Under the pieces are notes generated by a model, which saw only the letters and a list, made by a program, of their open reading frames with translations, was not told where the DNA came from and did not search any database. 6,426 nt of DNA from Acidobacteriaceae bacterium (lineage in GTDB: Bacteria > Acidobacteriota > Terriglobia > Terriglobales > Acidobacteriaceae): positions 1 through 6,426 of the forward strand of contig JASHVU010000257.1 of assembly GCA_030044455.1 (NCBI GenBank), read 5' to 3'. Position 1 is the first letter of the stretch, and every line of letters begins with the position of its first letter. Made by a program: the position numbers and the translations under genes. Below, in pieces: positions 1 through 5,820 of this stretch.

Positions 1-654
1 GGCGAGCGAATCCTCGACCTCGGATGCGGTGACGGTCAGCTGACCGCGCGCATTGCAGCCAAAGGCGCAATTGTGAGCGGGGTTGACGCTTCGCCCGAGA
101 TGGTTGCAGCGGCGCGCTCGCGCGGCGTGGGCTCAACCGTTGCTCAGGCTGAACACCTGCCTTTCGGTGACAGCGAATTCGATGCGGTATTTTCGAATGC
201 CGTCCTGCATTGGGTTCGCGGCCAGGACGAGATGATGGCCGAAGTGCATCGCGTGCTGCGCAAGCGCGGGCGATTCGTGGCTGAGATGGGCGGGCACGGC
301 AACATTGCGGCGATTCGCACAGCGTTGTTCGCCGTGCTTGAACGGCATGGGTTGAGAGATCGCGAGGAAGGTGTGAATTACTTTCCAACTCCGGCGGCCT
401 ACAAGCGCAGGCTAGAGAAGCATGGATTCAAGGTGAGGAAGATGCAGCTCATTCCACGGCCGACGCCAATGCCGGAGAGCGGGATGCGTGGATGGCTCGA
501 AACATTTCGCAAGGGCGTCATCGACTCGCTGCCCGAATCGGCGCGCGAAACGGTGATACGCGAAACTGAGGAACTGTTGGCGCAGGCGTTGCGAGACGAA
601 GACGGGAACTGGACCGCGGATTATGTGCGGCTGCGTTTTGTCGCAATTACTTAA
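1..654 (+). CDS. Class I SAM-dependent methyltransferase, 5'-truncated by the window edge
   Basis: The frame is open from base 1, so the true start lies upstream; an internal GTG at 73 is not a credible start because it would delete the cofactor-binding motif. The visible 217 residues begin inside the Rossmann fold: motif I (ILDLGCGDG, visible residues 4-12), the acidic residue after strand 2 (GVDAS, D29) that normally holds the SAM ribose, then AEHLPFGDSEFDAVFSN (residues 50-66) and VLHW, typical of the Methyltransf_11/25 group. The C-terminal half, with YFPTPAAYKRRLEKHGF and the LETFRKG region, recalls trans-aconitate methyltransferase and BioC-type enzymes that methylate small carboxylates. 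This is a resemblance from memory; the substrate cannot be assigned. The protein is presumably cytosolic. Probably only about 30-40 residues are missing. It ends at TAA 652-654 and is followed by a candidate terminator. Confidence 0.9.
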   Translation, partial: GERILDLGCGDGQLTARIAAKGAIVSGVDASPEMVAAARSRGVGSTVAQAEHLPFGDSEFDAVFSNAVLHWVRGQDEMMAEVHRVLRKRGRFVAEMGGHGNIAAIRTALFAVLERHGLRDREEGVNYFPTPAAYKRRLEKHGFKVRKMQLIPRPTPMPESGMRGWLETFRKGVIDSLPESARETVIRETEELLAQALRDEDGNWTADYVRLRFVAIT

Positions 655-739
655 TGTGCGGGTGTGTACTTTGCTGAGCTGAAGCGCGCCGAAGGCACGG
701 CCGGCGAGTGAATGAACACAAACGGCAGGGAGCGAGGAG

Positions 740-762
740 GTTGCTCCACCCCGCAACTTTTT
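740..762 (+). terminator. Candidate intrinsic terminator after the methyltransferase
   Basis: GTTGC (740-744) can pair with GCAAC (753-757) across an 8-nt C-rich loop, followed directly by TTTTT (758-762). The stem can lengthen outward as AGGAG opposite UUUUU with G-U pairs. It lies 85 bp after the methyltransferase stop. The perfect core is only 5 bp, so confidence is moderate. Confidence 0.4.
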
Positions 763-807
763 AAACGGAGGATTCTGACCCTGAATTCAAGCGGTTGTAC
801 GAGCGGA

Positions 808-835
808 CAACCGGGGAGCGCTGCAAGCGTCTAAT
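808..835 (+). promoter_or_regulatory. Candidate ECF-sigma-type promoter for the OpgC-like gene
   Basis: CAACC (808-812) and CGTCTAAT (828-835) are separated by 15 nt. An AAC-containing -35 element and a CGTC/TCTAA -10 element at this spacing are the classic layout for RpoE-like extracytoplasmic-function sigma factors. The -10-like box ends 32 bp before the ATG at 868, giving a short leader. The match is to a general consensus seen by eye, and no ECF sigma gene is in the window. Confidence 0.4.
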
Positions 836-867
836 CACTTAACGACGTTTTCCCGTTCGGCGCTTTT

Positions 868-2082
868 ATGCAGTTTCTACCCCGCCTTGATCGCCGACCC
901 GAACTCGACGCCATGCGCGGGCTTTTCCTTGTGTGGATGACGCTCACGCACTTACCTACGCGATTCAGCGATTTCGTGAATTCCCCGATCGGATTTATCT
1001 CTTCTGCGGAAGGATTTGTTTTCGTTTCCGCTCTGCTGGTTGGGCGATTGTACTTTCGTGAAACGGGCGTGGATGCGACCGGGGTCCGGACCCGATTGTG
1101 GAAGCGTTCGCTCAAGATTTACGGCTATCACCTGGTGATGCTGGCCGTAGTATTTACCGTGGCTGCGGCGTTCGCGGTGCACACGCACAAGGCGGCCATC
1201 AGCAATCTGCTCGACTTTTATCTTGCGCATCCGTTGGTAGCGATCGCCGGCTCGGTGCTGCTGCTCTATTGTCCGCCGCTGCTCGACATTCTGCCCATGT
1301 ACGTGACGTTTTTATTTTTCACGCCCATGCTTTTGTCGGCGGCTTTGCGTTTGGGCTGGAGATGGATACTGGCGGCGAGCGGCGGCGTATGGCTGCTGGC
1401 GCAGTTCGGCCTGCGCGACCTGGTGCACAACTGGGTGGTGCAGGTTACGCATTTACGGATTCCGCTGCAGGAGACCGGCGCGTTCAATCTGTTTGCGTGG
1501 CAGGCAGTGTGGGTCGTGGGGCTCTGGGTGGGCGCCCGGTCGGCAACGAAGCGCGAGACCTTCCTTGATCCCCCAGGATGGATGGCGGCGGCGGCCTGTG
1601 GGCTCTGCCTGTTTTTTATTGGAATCCGCTGGGGATGGCTGGGGCCGCACTTGACTGAACAGGCTCTGGGGTTGCAGCTTGACAAGTGGCAGATTGGACC
1701 GCTGCGTGTCATCAACCTGGTTATGTTTTCGATGGTGGTGTATTGGATGCGACGGAAGTTGGTGAAGATCGTTGCGATTGAGCCGTTTCTTACACTCGGC
1801 AAGGCCTCGCTGCAGGTGTTTTGCACTCATATTGTCTTCGTGTTTGTGGGTCTTGCGCTGCTGGTGCGGGATGTGGGTGAGGATACCGGCGAGCCGCTCG
1901 AGCGAGTGCACGGTGTTTCGGCGATATTGCTGCTGGCGGTGACCTTTACCGTTCTGATGCTGGTGGCGATACGCGAGGTACGAAAACGGCGAACGCGGGG
2001 CAAGCCTCCAGGGCAAGACCTCAAAGCCGGATCTTCCGACGGCAACGGGCCGGTTTCAACAAAACGCAGCCAGGTTGCGTAG
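868..2082 (+). CDS. OpgC-family polytopic membrane acyltransferase
   Basis: This 404-residue protein is dominated by about ten hydrophobic helices and ends in a basic, probably cytoplasmic tail (from about residue 370). The N-terminus carries the OpgC/acyltransferase-3-like signature: LDAMRG (13-18) with conserved Arg17, then TLTHLP with His28, the likely catalytic-type histidine, then SSAEGFVFVSALLVGRLY (45-62). OpgC of enteric bacteria adds succinyl groups to osmoregulated periplasmic glucans; family members elsewhere are annotated only by the domain, so the acyl donor and acceptor here are unknown. No glucan-synthesis genes (opgG/opgH) are nearby, so it looks like an orphan. ATG 868 is chosen because the next in-frame ATG (913) would cut through the LDAMRG motif. 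There is no clear Shine-Dalgarno sequence (TTCGGCGCTTTT precedes the ATG). The family call is firm and the substrate open. Confidence 0.88.
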   Translation: MQFLPRLDRRPELDAMRGLFLVWMTLTHLPTRFSDFVNSPIGFISSAEGFVFVSALLVGRLYFRETGVDATGVRTRLWKRSLKIYGYHLVMLAVVFTVAAAFAVHTHKAAISNLLDFYLAHPLVAIAGSVLLLYCPPLLDILPMYVTFLFFTPMLLSAALRLGWRWILAASGGVWLLAQFGLRDLVHNWVVQVTHLRIPLQETGAFNLFAWQAVWVVGLWVGARSATKRETFLDPPGWMAAAACGLCLFFIGIRWGWLGPHLTEQALGLQLDKWQIGPLRVINLVMFSMVVYWMRRKLVKIVAIEPFLTLGKASLQVFCTHIVFVFVGLALLVRDVGEDTGEPLERVHGVSAILLLAVTFTVLMLVAIREVRKRRTRGKPPGQDLKAGSSDGNGPVSTKRSQVA

Positions 2083-2127
2083 CGGCGGGCGTATCCCATC
2101 AACGCTCAGACATTCGGGCGTAAGCGA

Positions 2128-2164
2128 AGCGAGGAGAAAAGATGAAAGCTTCTCCCCGCTTTTT
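2128..2164 (+). terminator. Intrinsic terminator between the convergent OpgC-like and aquaporin genes
   Basis: AGCG-A-GGAGAA (2128-2138) pairs with TTCTCC-C-CGCT (2150-2160), ten base pairs with a single A/C mismatch and an 11-nt loop. It is followed by TTTT (2161-2164), which makes five T in a row with the last base of the stem. The T-tract is on the plus side, so it should stop the OpgC-like transcript. The same hairpin lies 12 bp beyond the aquaporin stop on the other strand, but lacks a U-tract in that direction. Confidence 0.72.
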
Positions 2165-2175
2165 GCCAGACAGTC

Positions 2176-2856
2176 TTAGTCCGGCTCCAGCGCTTTCGTC
2201 CGGAAGAGCAGTCCTGCAGCGACTCCACCCAGGCTGGGGATGACCAGGAAAAGCCAAAGCTGCGCCATTGCCTTTCCACCGACAAACAGCGCCGGTCCCA
2301 GGCTGCGAGCCGGGTTCACGCTCACGCCTGTAATGTGGATGCCGAAGATGTGAATGGCCACCAGGGTGATGCCGATGGCGAGGCCACCGAATCCGTTGGG
2401 CGCCTTGCCATGAGTCGAGCCGAGGATGACGATGATGAAGATCAGCGTGGCCACGAACTCGAAGACAATGGCGGAGGCAAGTCCATACTCGCCTTGATAG
2501 CCGGGCCCCCATCCGTCCTGGCCAAGGCCATTCGCCGCAAGGCTGTATCCGGCGGTACCGGATGCGATCACGAACAGGACCCAGGCCGCGAGTATGGCGC
2601 CCAGGCACTGGCCCGCCCAATAGCCGAACATGTCTGCCAGCTTCATCCGCCCGGCCGTCCAAACGCCCAGACTTACAGCCGGGTTGATATGGCAGCCGGA
2701 GATGGCGCCAATGCCGTACGCGGCGCCCACCAGCGCGAGCCCGAAGGCGAAGGCAATCCCCAGGATTCCGACCTTGTCGCCCGCAACTACGGCAGTTCCG
2801 CATCCGAAGAGCACCAGAATGAAAGTGCCTACGAGTTCCGCGAAGTATTTTTTCAT
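2176..2856 (-). CDS. aqpZ: Aquaporin, AqpZ-like water channel (MIP family)
   Basis: This 226-residue inner-membrane channel is close in length to E. coli AqpZ (231) and alignable with it over most of its length. It begins KKYFAELVGTFILVLFGCGTA and carries both pore signatures: SGCHINPAVSLG (first NPA, N58-A60) and GVSVNPARSLGP (second NPA, N181-A183). Six membrane helices in two repeats can be traced. Aligning with remembered AqpZ, the selectivity-filter positions are Phe38, His169, Val178 and Arg184. Phe, His and Arg indicate a narrow water-selective pore rather than a glycerol facilitator; AqpZ has Thr where this protein has Val178. The frame runs open upstream to about 2979, but the start at 2856 is chosen because MKKYFAEL matches the family N-terminus and GGAGG precedes it. 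The gene diverges from the two-component operon and converges on the OpgC-like gene. Confidence 0.95.
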   Translation of the reverse strand: MKKYFAELVGTFILVLFGCGTAVVAGDKVGILGIAFAFGLALVGAAYGIGAISGCHINPAVSLGVWTAGRMKLADMFGYWAGQCLGAILAAWVLFVIASGTAGYSLAANGLGQDGWGPGYQGEYGLASAIVFEFVATLIFIIVILGSTHGKAPNGFGGLAIGITLVAIHIFGIHITGVSVNPARSLGPALFVGGKAMAQLWLFLVIPSLGGVAAGLLFRTKALEPD

Positions 2857-2860
2857 ACCC

Positions 2861-2865
2861 CCTCC
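2861..2865 (-). promoter_or_regulatory. Shine-Dalgarno sequence fixing the aquaporin start
   Basis: On the minus strand GGAGG (with A before it, AGGAGG) stands 4 nt before ATG 2856. This strong ribosome site decides between the short 226-residue form and the upstream in-frame ATGs, which lack both a ribosome site and family similarity. Confidence 0.8.
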
Positions 2866-3106
2866 TGTCAATCCGTATTCCAGTAAGACACAGGCGCCGC
2901 GCATGCTCCCTTTTGAGGTCGCAATTTTCAATGGGGCCCAGCCATCGACCCGGCATGTACCTGGAGCCGGCACCGGCACATTGTCCGGACGAAGTCTTGC
3001 AGAGGCCTCTCGCCCCAGTCAAGTGAAAATAAAGCCAGTTGCGGTTCGTTGGCTGCAACCTGCAGCTCCTCCGCGGTAGCATCAGCCGGCCCCGAATTCA
3101 TCAAAC

Positions 3107-3123
3107 GTTTGCAATTTGTTTGC
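3107..3123 (+). promoter_or_regulatory. Candidate response-regulator binding site: GTTTGC direct repeat with 11-bp period
   Basis: GTTTGC occurs at 3107-3112 and again at 3118-3123, one helical turn apart, about 85-100 bp before the regulator start. OmpR/PhoB-family winged-helix proteins usually bind tandem direct repeats with about 11-bp spacing as head-to-tail dimers. The site is therefore a reasonable autoregulation candidate for the gene just downstream. Two 6-mers alone can arise by chance. Confidence 0.3.
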
Positions 3124-3149
3124 CTCCCTGCATTACTCTGTTAATGGTT

Positions 3150-3191
3150 CCCGGCGGCCCTTGATTTCGAGACACCTGAACCGCTGCCGGG
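3150..3191 (+). promoter_or_regulatory. GC-rich leader hairpin next to the response-regulator ribosome site
   Basis: CCCGGCGGC (3150-3158) pairs with GCTGCCGGG (3183-3191): nine consecutive pairs in RNA, one of them a G-U wobble, around a 24-nt loop. It ends 2 nt before the Shine-Dalgarno GAGGG (3194-3198) of a gene with a weak TTG start. It has no T-tract, so it is not a standard terminator. It could affect translation or mRNA stability. It matters only if transcription starts upstream of 3150. Confidence 0.4.
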
Positions 3192-3193
3192 TC

Positions 3194-3198
3194 GAGGG
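3194..3198 (+). promoter_or_regulatory. Shine-Dalgarno sequence supporting the TTG start at 3208
   Basis: GAGGG lies 9 nt before TTG 3208. The frame is open back to a TAA at 3142 but has no ATG or GTG in between, so this site together with the receiver-domain N-terminus fixes the TTG start. Confidence 0.65.
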
Positions 3199-3207
3199 CT
3201 GACCGTT

Positions 3208-3906
3208 TTGAGTCAAAGCGTATTTGTTCTGGAAGACGATACTGACATTGCAAGATTGGTGCAACATCATCTCCAGGCGGCAGGGTTTGAAGCACGCCTG
3301 TTCCACACTCCCGCAAATCTGATTCCCGACGCCGAGCGCAAGGCGCCAGCTCTGTTTCTGCTCGACATCATGGTGCCGGGCGGCGATGGTCTCGATGTAT
3401 GCCGGCGTCTGCGCAATCACAATGGGCTCTCCACCATCCCCATCATTTTTTTGACGGCGCGCGCCAGCGAGAATGACCGCGTGCTGGGGCTGGAACTGGG
3501 CGCTGACGATTACATTATCAAGCCGTTTTCAACCCGTGAGCTGGTGGCTCGTGTCAAAGCCGTCCTGCGCCGGTTCGAGCGGCCCACTTCACCCTCGGTC
3601 ATCAGTTTCGAAGAGGTCATCATTGACGCCAGCGCCATGCAACTGAAAGTGCGCGGCGAGTTGACCACCACCACGGCCACCGAGTTCAGGCTGCTCGACT
3701 ACCTGGCGCGTCACCCGGGCAGGGTATTCAGCCGCGACCATCTGCTCGACGCGGTGTGGGGCGATGCGCGCTTCGTTACTCCGCGATCGGTGGATGTGTA
3801 TGTCCGCCGCATCCGTGAGAAAATCGAGATCGATCCCGAAAATCCGCGCTATCTAAAGACCGTGCGCGGCGCGGGTTACCGGTTCGAACTGCCGAAGACC
3901 GATTGA
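3208..3906 (+). CDS. OmpR/PhoB-family response regulator (receiver + winged helix)
   Basis: This 232-residue cytosolic transcription regulator has the standard length for its family. The receiver domain (about 4-122) has the acidic Mg site E9-D10-D11, phospho-acceptor Asp53 in LFLLDIMVPGGDG, switch Thr83 in FLTAR and Lys105 in DYIIKPF, so all catalytic residues are present. The DNA-binding domain (about 131-228) has TATEFRLLDYLARHPG, SRDHLLDAVWG, the recognition-helix region RSVDVYVRRIREKI and the terminal hairpin YLKTVRGAGYRF, typical of PhoB/PhoP-like proteins. The start is TTG: no ATG is available, and it places five residues before the first strand as usual. The kinase follows 13 bp after the stop, so it is certainly its partner. 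PhoB-like by partner type, but no phosphate genes are nearby, so I give no symbol. Confidence 0.95.
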   Translation: MSQSVFVLEDDTDIARLVQHHLQAAGFEARLFHTPANLIPDAERKAPALFLLDIMVPGGDGLDVCRRLRNHNGLSTIPIIFLTARASENDRVLGLELGADDYIIKPFSTRELVARVKAVLRRFERPTSPSVISFEEVIIDASAMQLKVRGELTTTTATEFRLLDYLARHPGRVFSRDHLLDAVWGDARFVTPRSVDVYVRRIREKIEIDPENPRYLKTVRGAGYRFELPKTD

Positions 3907-3919
3907 GAACCAGCTTTCC

Positions 3920-5371
3920 ATGACCTCAAAAGTCTTCATCAAACTGCTAGGACTCTTCTTCCTGCTGCTCGCAATTCACACGGTGGTGATGGAGTTTGTC
4001 TTTCACCGCTTTGTTGTGCACACGGCGGGGGTGGGACTGCGCGCGCTGGGGCGCGAAGCTTTCTGGTCAGGGTTGATTGCGCTTGGAGTGGCGCTCCTGG
4101 TAGCAGCCTGGGTTTCGTTTCGGATCTCGGGGCGGTTGCATAGCGTCATGGACTTTGCGCGGCGTATCGCCGCCGGGGACCTTACGGCCCGGCTTGACCG
4201 CAGCCGCAAAGACGAGCTGGCCCCGATGGAAGAGGCGTTGAATCTGACCGCCGAACGGCTGGGCAAGGACTTTGCGGAGCTCGAGAGCGGCCGCTACGAG
4301 CTGGCCGTGATGCTCGATTCGATGCAGGAGGCCGTGGTGGCAATCACTGCGGAAGGTTACGTGCGCTGGTCGAACGCCGTGATGCAGCGGATCATGGGAT
4401 CACAGATTCGCGCCGGCAAACCTCTGGTCCACTCCATTCGCGATCCCGAAGTGCTGGGTTGCGTGCGCAAAGCGCTTGAGCGTGGCGAGTTGTGCATCGG
4501 GCGCGCGAGCCTGCTGGCGCCGGGCCGGATCTTTGAAGTGAACGCGGCGCCGTTGCCTTCCGGCGGTGCGCTGGTGGTGCTGCACGACGTCACCTCGATT
4601 GAGGCCACACAGACTTCGCACCGCGAGTTTGTGGCCAACGTGAGCCATGAGCTGCGTACTCCGCTCACCTCAATTCAGGGCTATGTTGAGACGTTGATCG
4701 AGGACCCTCACCCGAGCCCCGAAACTACGCGCGAGTTTCTTGGCGTGATCCTGAAGAACGCCACTCGAATGAACCGGCTTACTGAAGATCTGCTCGCCCT
4801 GGCTAGCGTTGAGAGCCCCGATTACAAGCTGAGCCTGCAGCCGGCCCGGGCCCGGGTGCTGGTCGACGATGCCATTGAGTCTCTGGCCGGCATCGTGGGA
4901 GACTCGGGCGTGAAACTTCAATCGGCCGGCGCACCGGACGTGCACGTGATGGCCGATCCAGATGCCATGAACCAGGTCTTCGGCAACCTGATTGAGAATT
5001 CGATCAAGTATGCCAAAGAGGGCAAGCGGATTCGCGTCGGCGCTCGCGAGCTGGGATCGGAGGTGCAATTTACGGTGCAGGATTTCGGTCCGGGAATTCC
5101 CTCCGAGCACATCGAGCGCATCTTCGAGCGTTTCTATCGCGTGGACAAGGCGCGTTCGCGCGAGAGCGGCGGCACCGGACTGGGACTGGCGATTGTGAAG
5201 CACATTGTGCAGGCTCATGGTGGCCGACTGTGGGCCGAGAGCGAACTCGGCAATGGAGCCTCGTTCCACTTCACGCTGCCGCTGGCCCAGGTTCAGGCTC
5301 CGAGCGTGAGCGCAACGCCTGCAGCTGACGCCAGGCAGGCGGCTGAGAAGCCGGCAGAGACGGTGGGGTAG
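3920..5371 (+). CDS. PhoR-like membrane histidine kinase (2 TM, HAMP, PAS, HisKA, HATPase)
   Basis: This 483-residue sensor kinase pairs with the regulator just upstream. In order: TM1 (about 5-27), a short outside segment of about 20 residues, TM2 (about 48-66), HAMP (about 67-118, with ARRIAAGDLTARL), PAS (about 125-228, from LDSMQEAVVAITAEGYVRWS to GGALVVLHDVT), the dimerisation/phosphoacceptor domain with His243 in FVANVSHELRTPLTSIQGY, then the ATPase domain with N-box NLIENSIKY (N356, N360), G1 DFGPGIP (388-394), F-box IFERFYRVDKAR and G2 GGTGLGLAI (417-425). All catalytic motifs are intact. The domain order and H-box wording match PhoR/PnpS-type kinases. With almost no periplasmic domain, the signal is probably sensed in the membrane, by the PAS domain or through a partner protein. 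The Ala/Pro-rich tail (456-483) looks disordered. The ATG has only a weak ribosome site, consistent with translation coupled to the preceding gene. Confidence 0.95.
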   Translation: MTSKVFIKLLGLFFLLLAIHTVVMEFVFHRFVVHTAGVGLRALGREAFWSGLIALGVALLVAAWVSFRISGRLHSVMDFARRIAAGDLTARLDRSRKDELAPMEEALNLTAERLGKDFAELESGRYELAVMLDSMQEAVVAITAEGYVRWSNAVMQRIMGSQIRAGKPLVHSIRDPEVLGCVRKALERGELCIGRASLLAPGRIFEVNAAPLPSGGALVVLHDVTSIEATQTSHREFVANVSHELRTPLTSIQGYVETLIEDPHPSPETTREFLGVILKNATRMNRLTEDLLALASVESPDYKLSLQPARARVLVDDAIESLAGIVGDSGVKLQSAGAPDVHVMADPDAMNQVFGNLIENSIKYAKEGKRIRVGARELGSEVQFTVQDFGPGIPSEHIERIFERFYRVDKARSRESGGTGLGLAIVKHIVQAHGGRLWAESELGNGASFHFTLPLAQVQAPSVSATPAADARQAAEKPAETVG

Positions 5372-5427
5372 CGTTCCTTGCGCGGTTGCGCGACCGCCTA
5401 CTTCAAAATCTGCGATAACCAAAACAG

Positions 5428-5790
5428 ATGCCCGGCACATTCATTCTCTTCGTCTACGGAACGCTTAAGCGCGGCAATCGCAATCACGGTGCGCTGCGTG
5501 GAGCCGAATTCGCAGGTGAGGCTCGGACGGAGCCTGCCTACCTGCTGGTCAATTGCGGGTCCTATCCGGGGCTGGTGCGGACAGGGAACGGACAGGCCGG
5601 CATGGCCATCGGCGGCGAGCTTTACCGCGTGGATGAGACGCTGCTGGCCGCGCTCGACCGGTTTGAGAATGAAGGAAAGGAATACGTGCGCGGGACGATC
5701 CGACTCGCGAACGGATGCGAAGCACAGACGTATTTCTACACGCTGCCGGTGGCAGAGCTGAAGGTTCTTGGCGACGAGTGGCGCGAGTAG
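5428..5790 (+). CDS. Gamma-glutamylcyclotransferase-like (GGACT/AIG2-type) small enzyme
   Basis: This 120-residue cytosolic protein has the cyclotransferase fold signatures: FVYGTLKRGNRNH (8-20), the substrate-loop-forming first motif; then YLLVNCGSYPGLV (38-50), GELYRVDETLLAALDRFE (63-80) and the YxR-like EYVRGTIRL segment. Glu80 in DRFE sits where the catalytic glutamate of gamma-glutamylamine cyclotransferase and YtfP-like proteins lies. The N-terminal motif and DRFE strongly recall human GGACT, which releases 5-oxoproline from gamma-glutamyl amines such as crosslink-derived gamma-glutamyl-lysine. Bacterial members are mostly uncharacterised, so the substrate is inferred. The length is normal for the family. 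It lies 56 bp after the kinase stop on the same strand with no clear terminator between, so read-through from the two-component operon is possible. It has no good ribosome site before ATG 5428. Confidence 0.9.
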   Translation: MPGTFILFVYGTLKRGNRNHGALRGAEFAGEARTEPAYLLVNCGSYPGLVRTGNGQAGMAIGGELYRVDETLLAALDRFENEGKEYVRGTIRLANGCEAQTYFYTLPVAELKVLGDEWRE

Positions 5791-5820
5791 CGAAGAAAAT
5801 GCGGTCAGAATTCCCGCGCG

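Larger units (their letters stand above)
2857..3207. other. Divergent intergenic region between the aquaporin and the response regulator
   Basis: These 351 bp contain no credible gene; open frames across them are extensions of aquaporin shadows. On the minus strand, TTGACT (positions 3022-3017) is a good -35 match, but no convincing -10 follows at 17 nt. A perfect palindrome AGAGGCCTCT (3001-3010) lies just downstream of it, in what would be the spacer. On the regulator side there is a palindrome CAAACGTTTG (3102-3111), two GTTTGC repeats 11 bp apart (3107-3123), an inverted repeat CATTA/TAATG (3131-3146) and a GC-rich leader hairpin (3150-3191). Both promoters must lie here, but neither can be fixed by eye. 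Confidence 0.7.

Noticed and set aside
775..834. 20-codon frame starting with CTG after GGAGG (767-771)
   Set aside because: The ribosome site is only 3 nt from a non-standard CTG, the peptide is Ser/Gly filler, and the frame overlaps the candidate ECF promoter.
731..2136. The 9-mer AGCGAGGAG occurs at both hairpins flanking the OpgC-like gene (731-739 and 2128-2136)
   Set aside because: The match is too short, and the surrounding bases differ; it does not look like flanking repeats of an inserted element.
2857..2979. N-terminal extension of the aquaporin to an upstream ATG
   Set aside because: The extra 41 residues have no membrane or family similarity and no ribosome site, while AGGAGG and the family-typical MKKYFAEL mark 2856.
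2099..3082. 327-codon minus-strand open frame
   Set aside because: It is a frame-shifted shadow of the aquaporin, rich in Arg, Gly and Cys, with no membrane pattern.
3128..3144. Possible enteric-type Pho box, CTGCATT and CTGTTAA
   Set aside because: The two CTG elements are 10 nt apart rather than 11 and match the CTGTCAT consensus poorly; the GTTTGC pair fits the spacing better.
5382..5397. Hairpin GCGGTT-GCGC-GACCGC after the kinase as a terminator
   Set aside because: The six-pair stem is real, but no T-tract follows, so I do not call it a terminator; it may be chance in GC-rich DNA.
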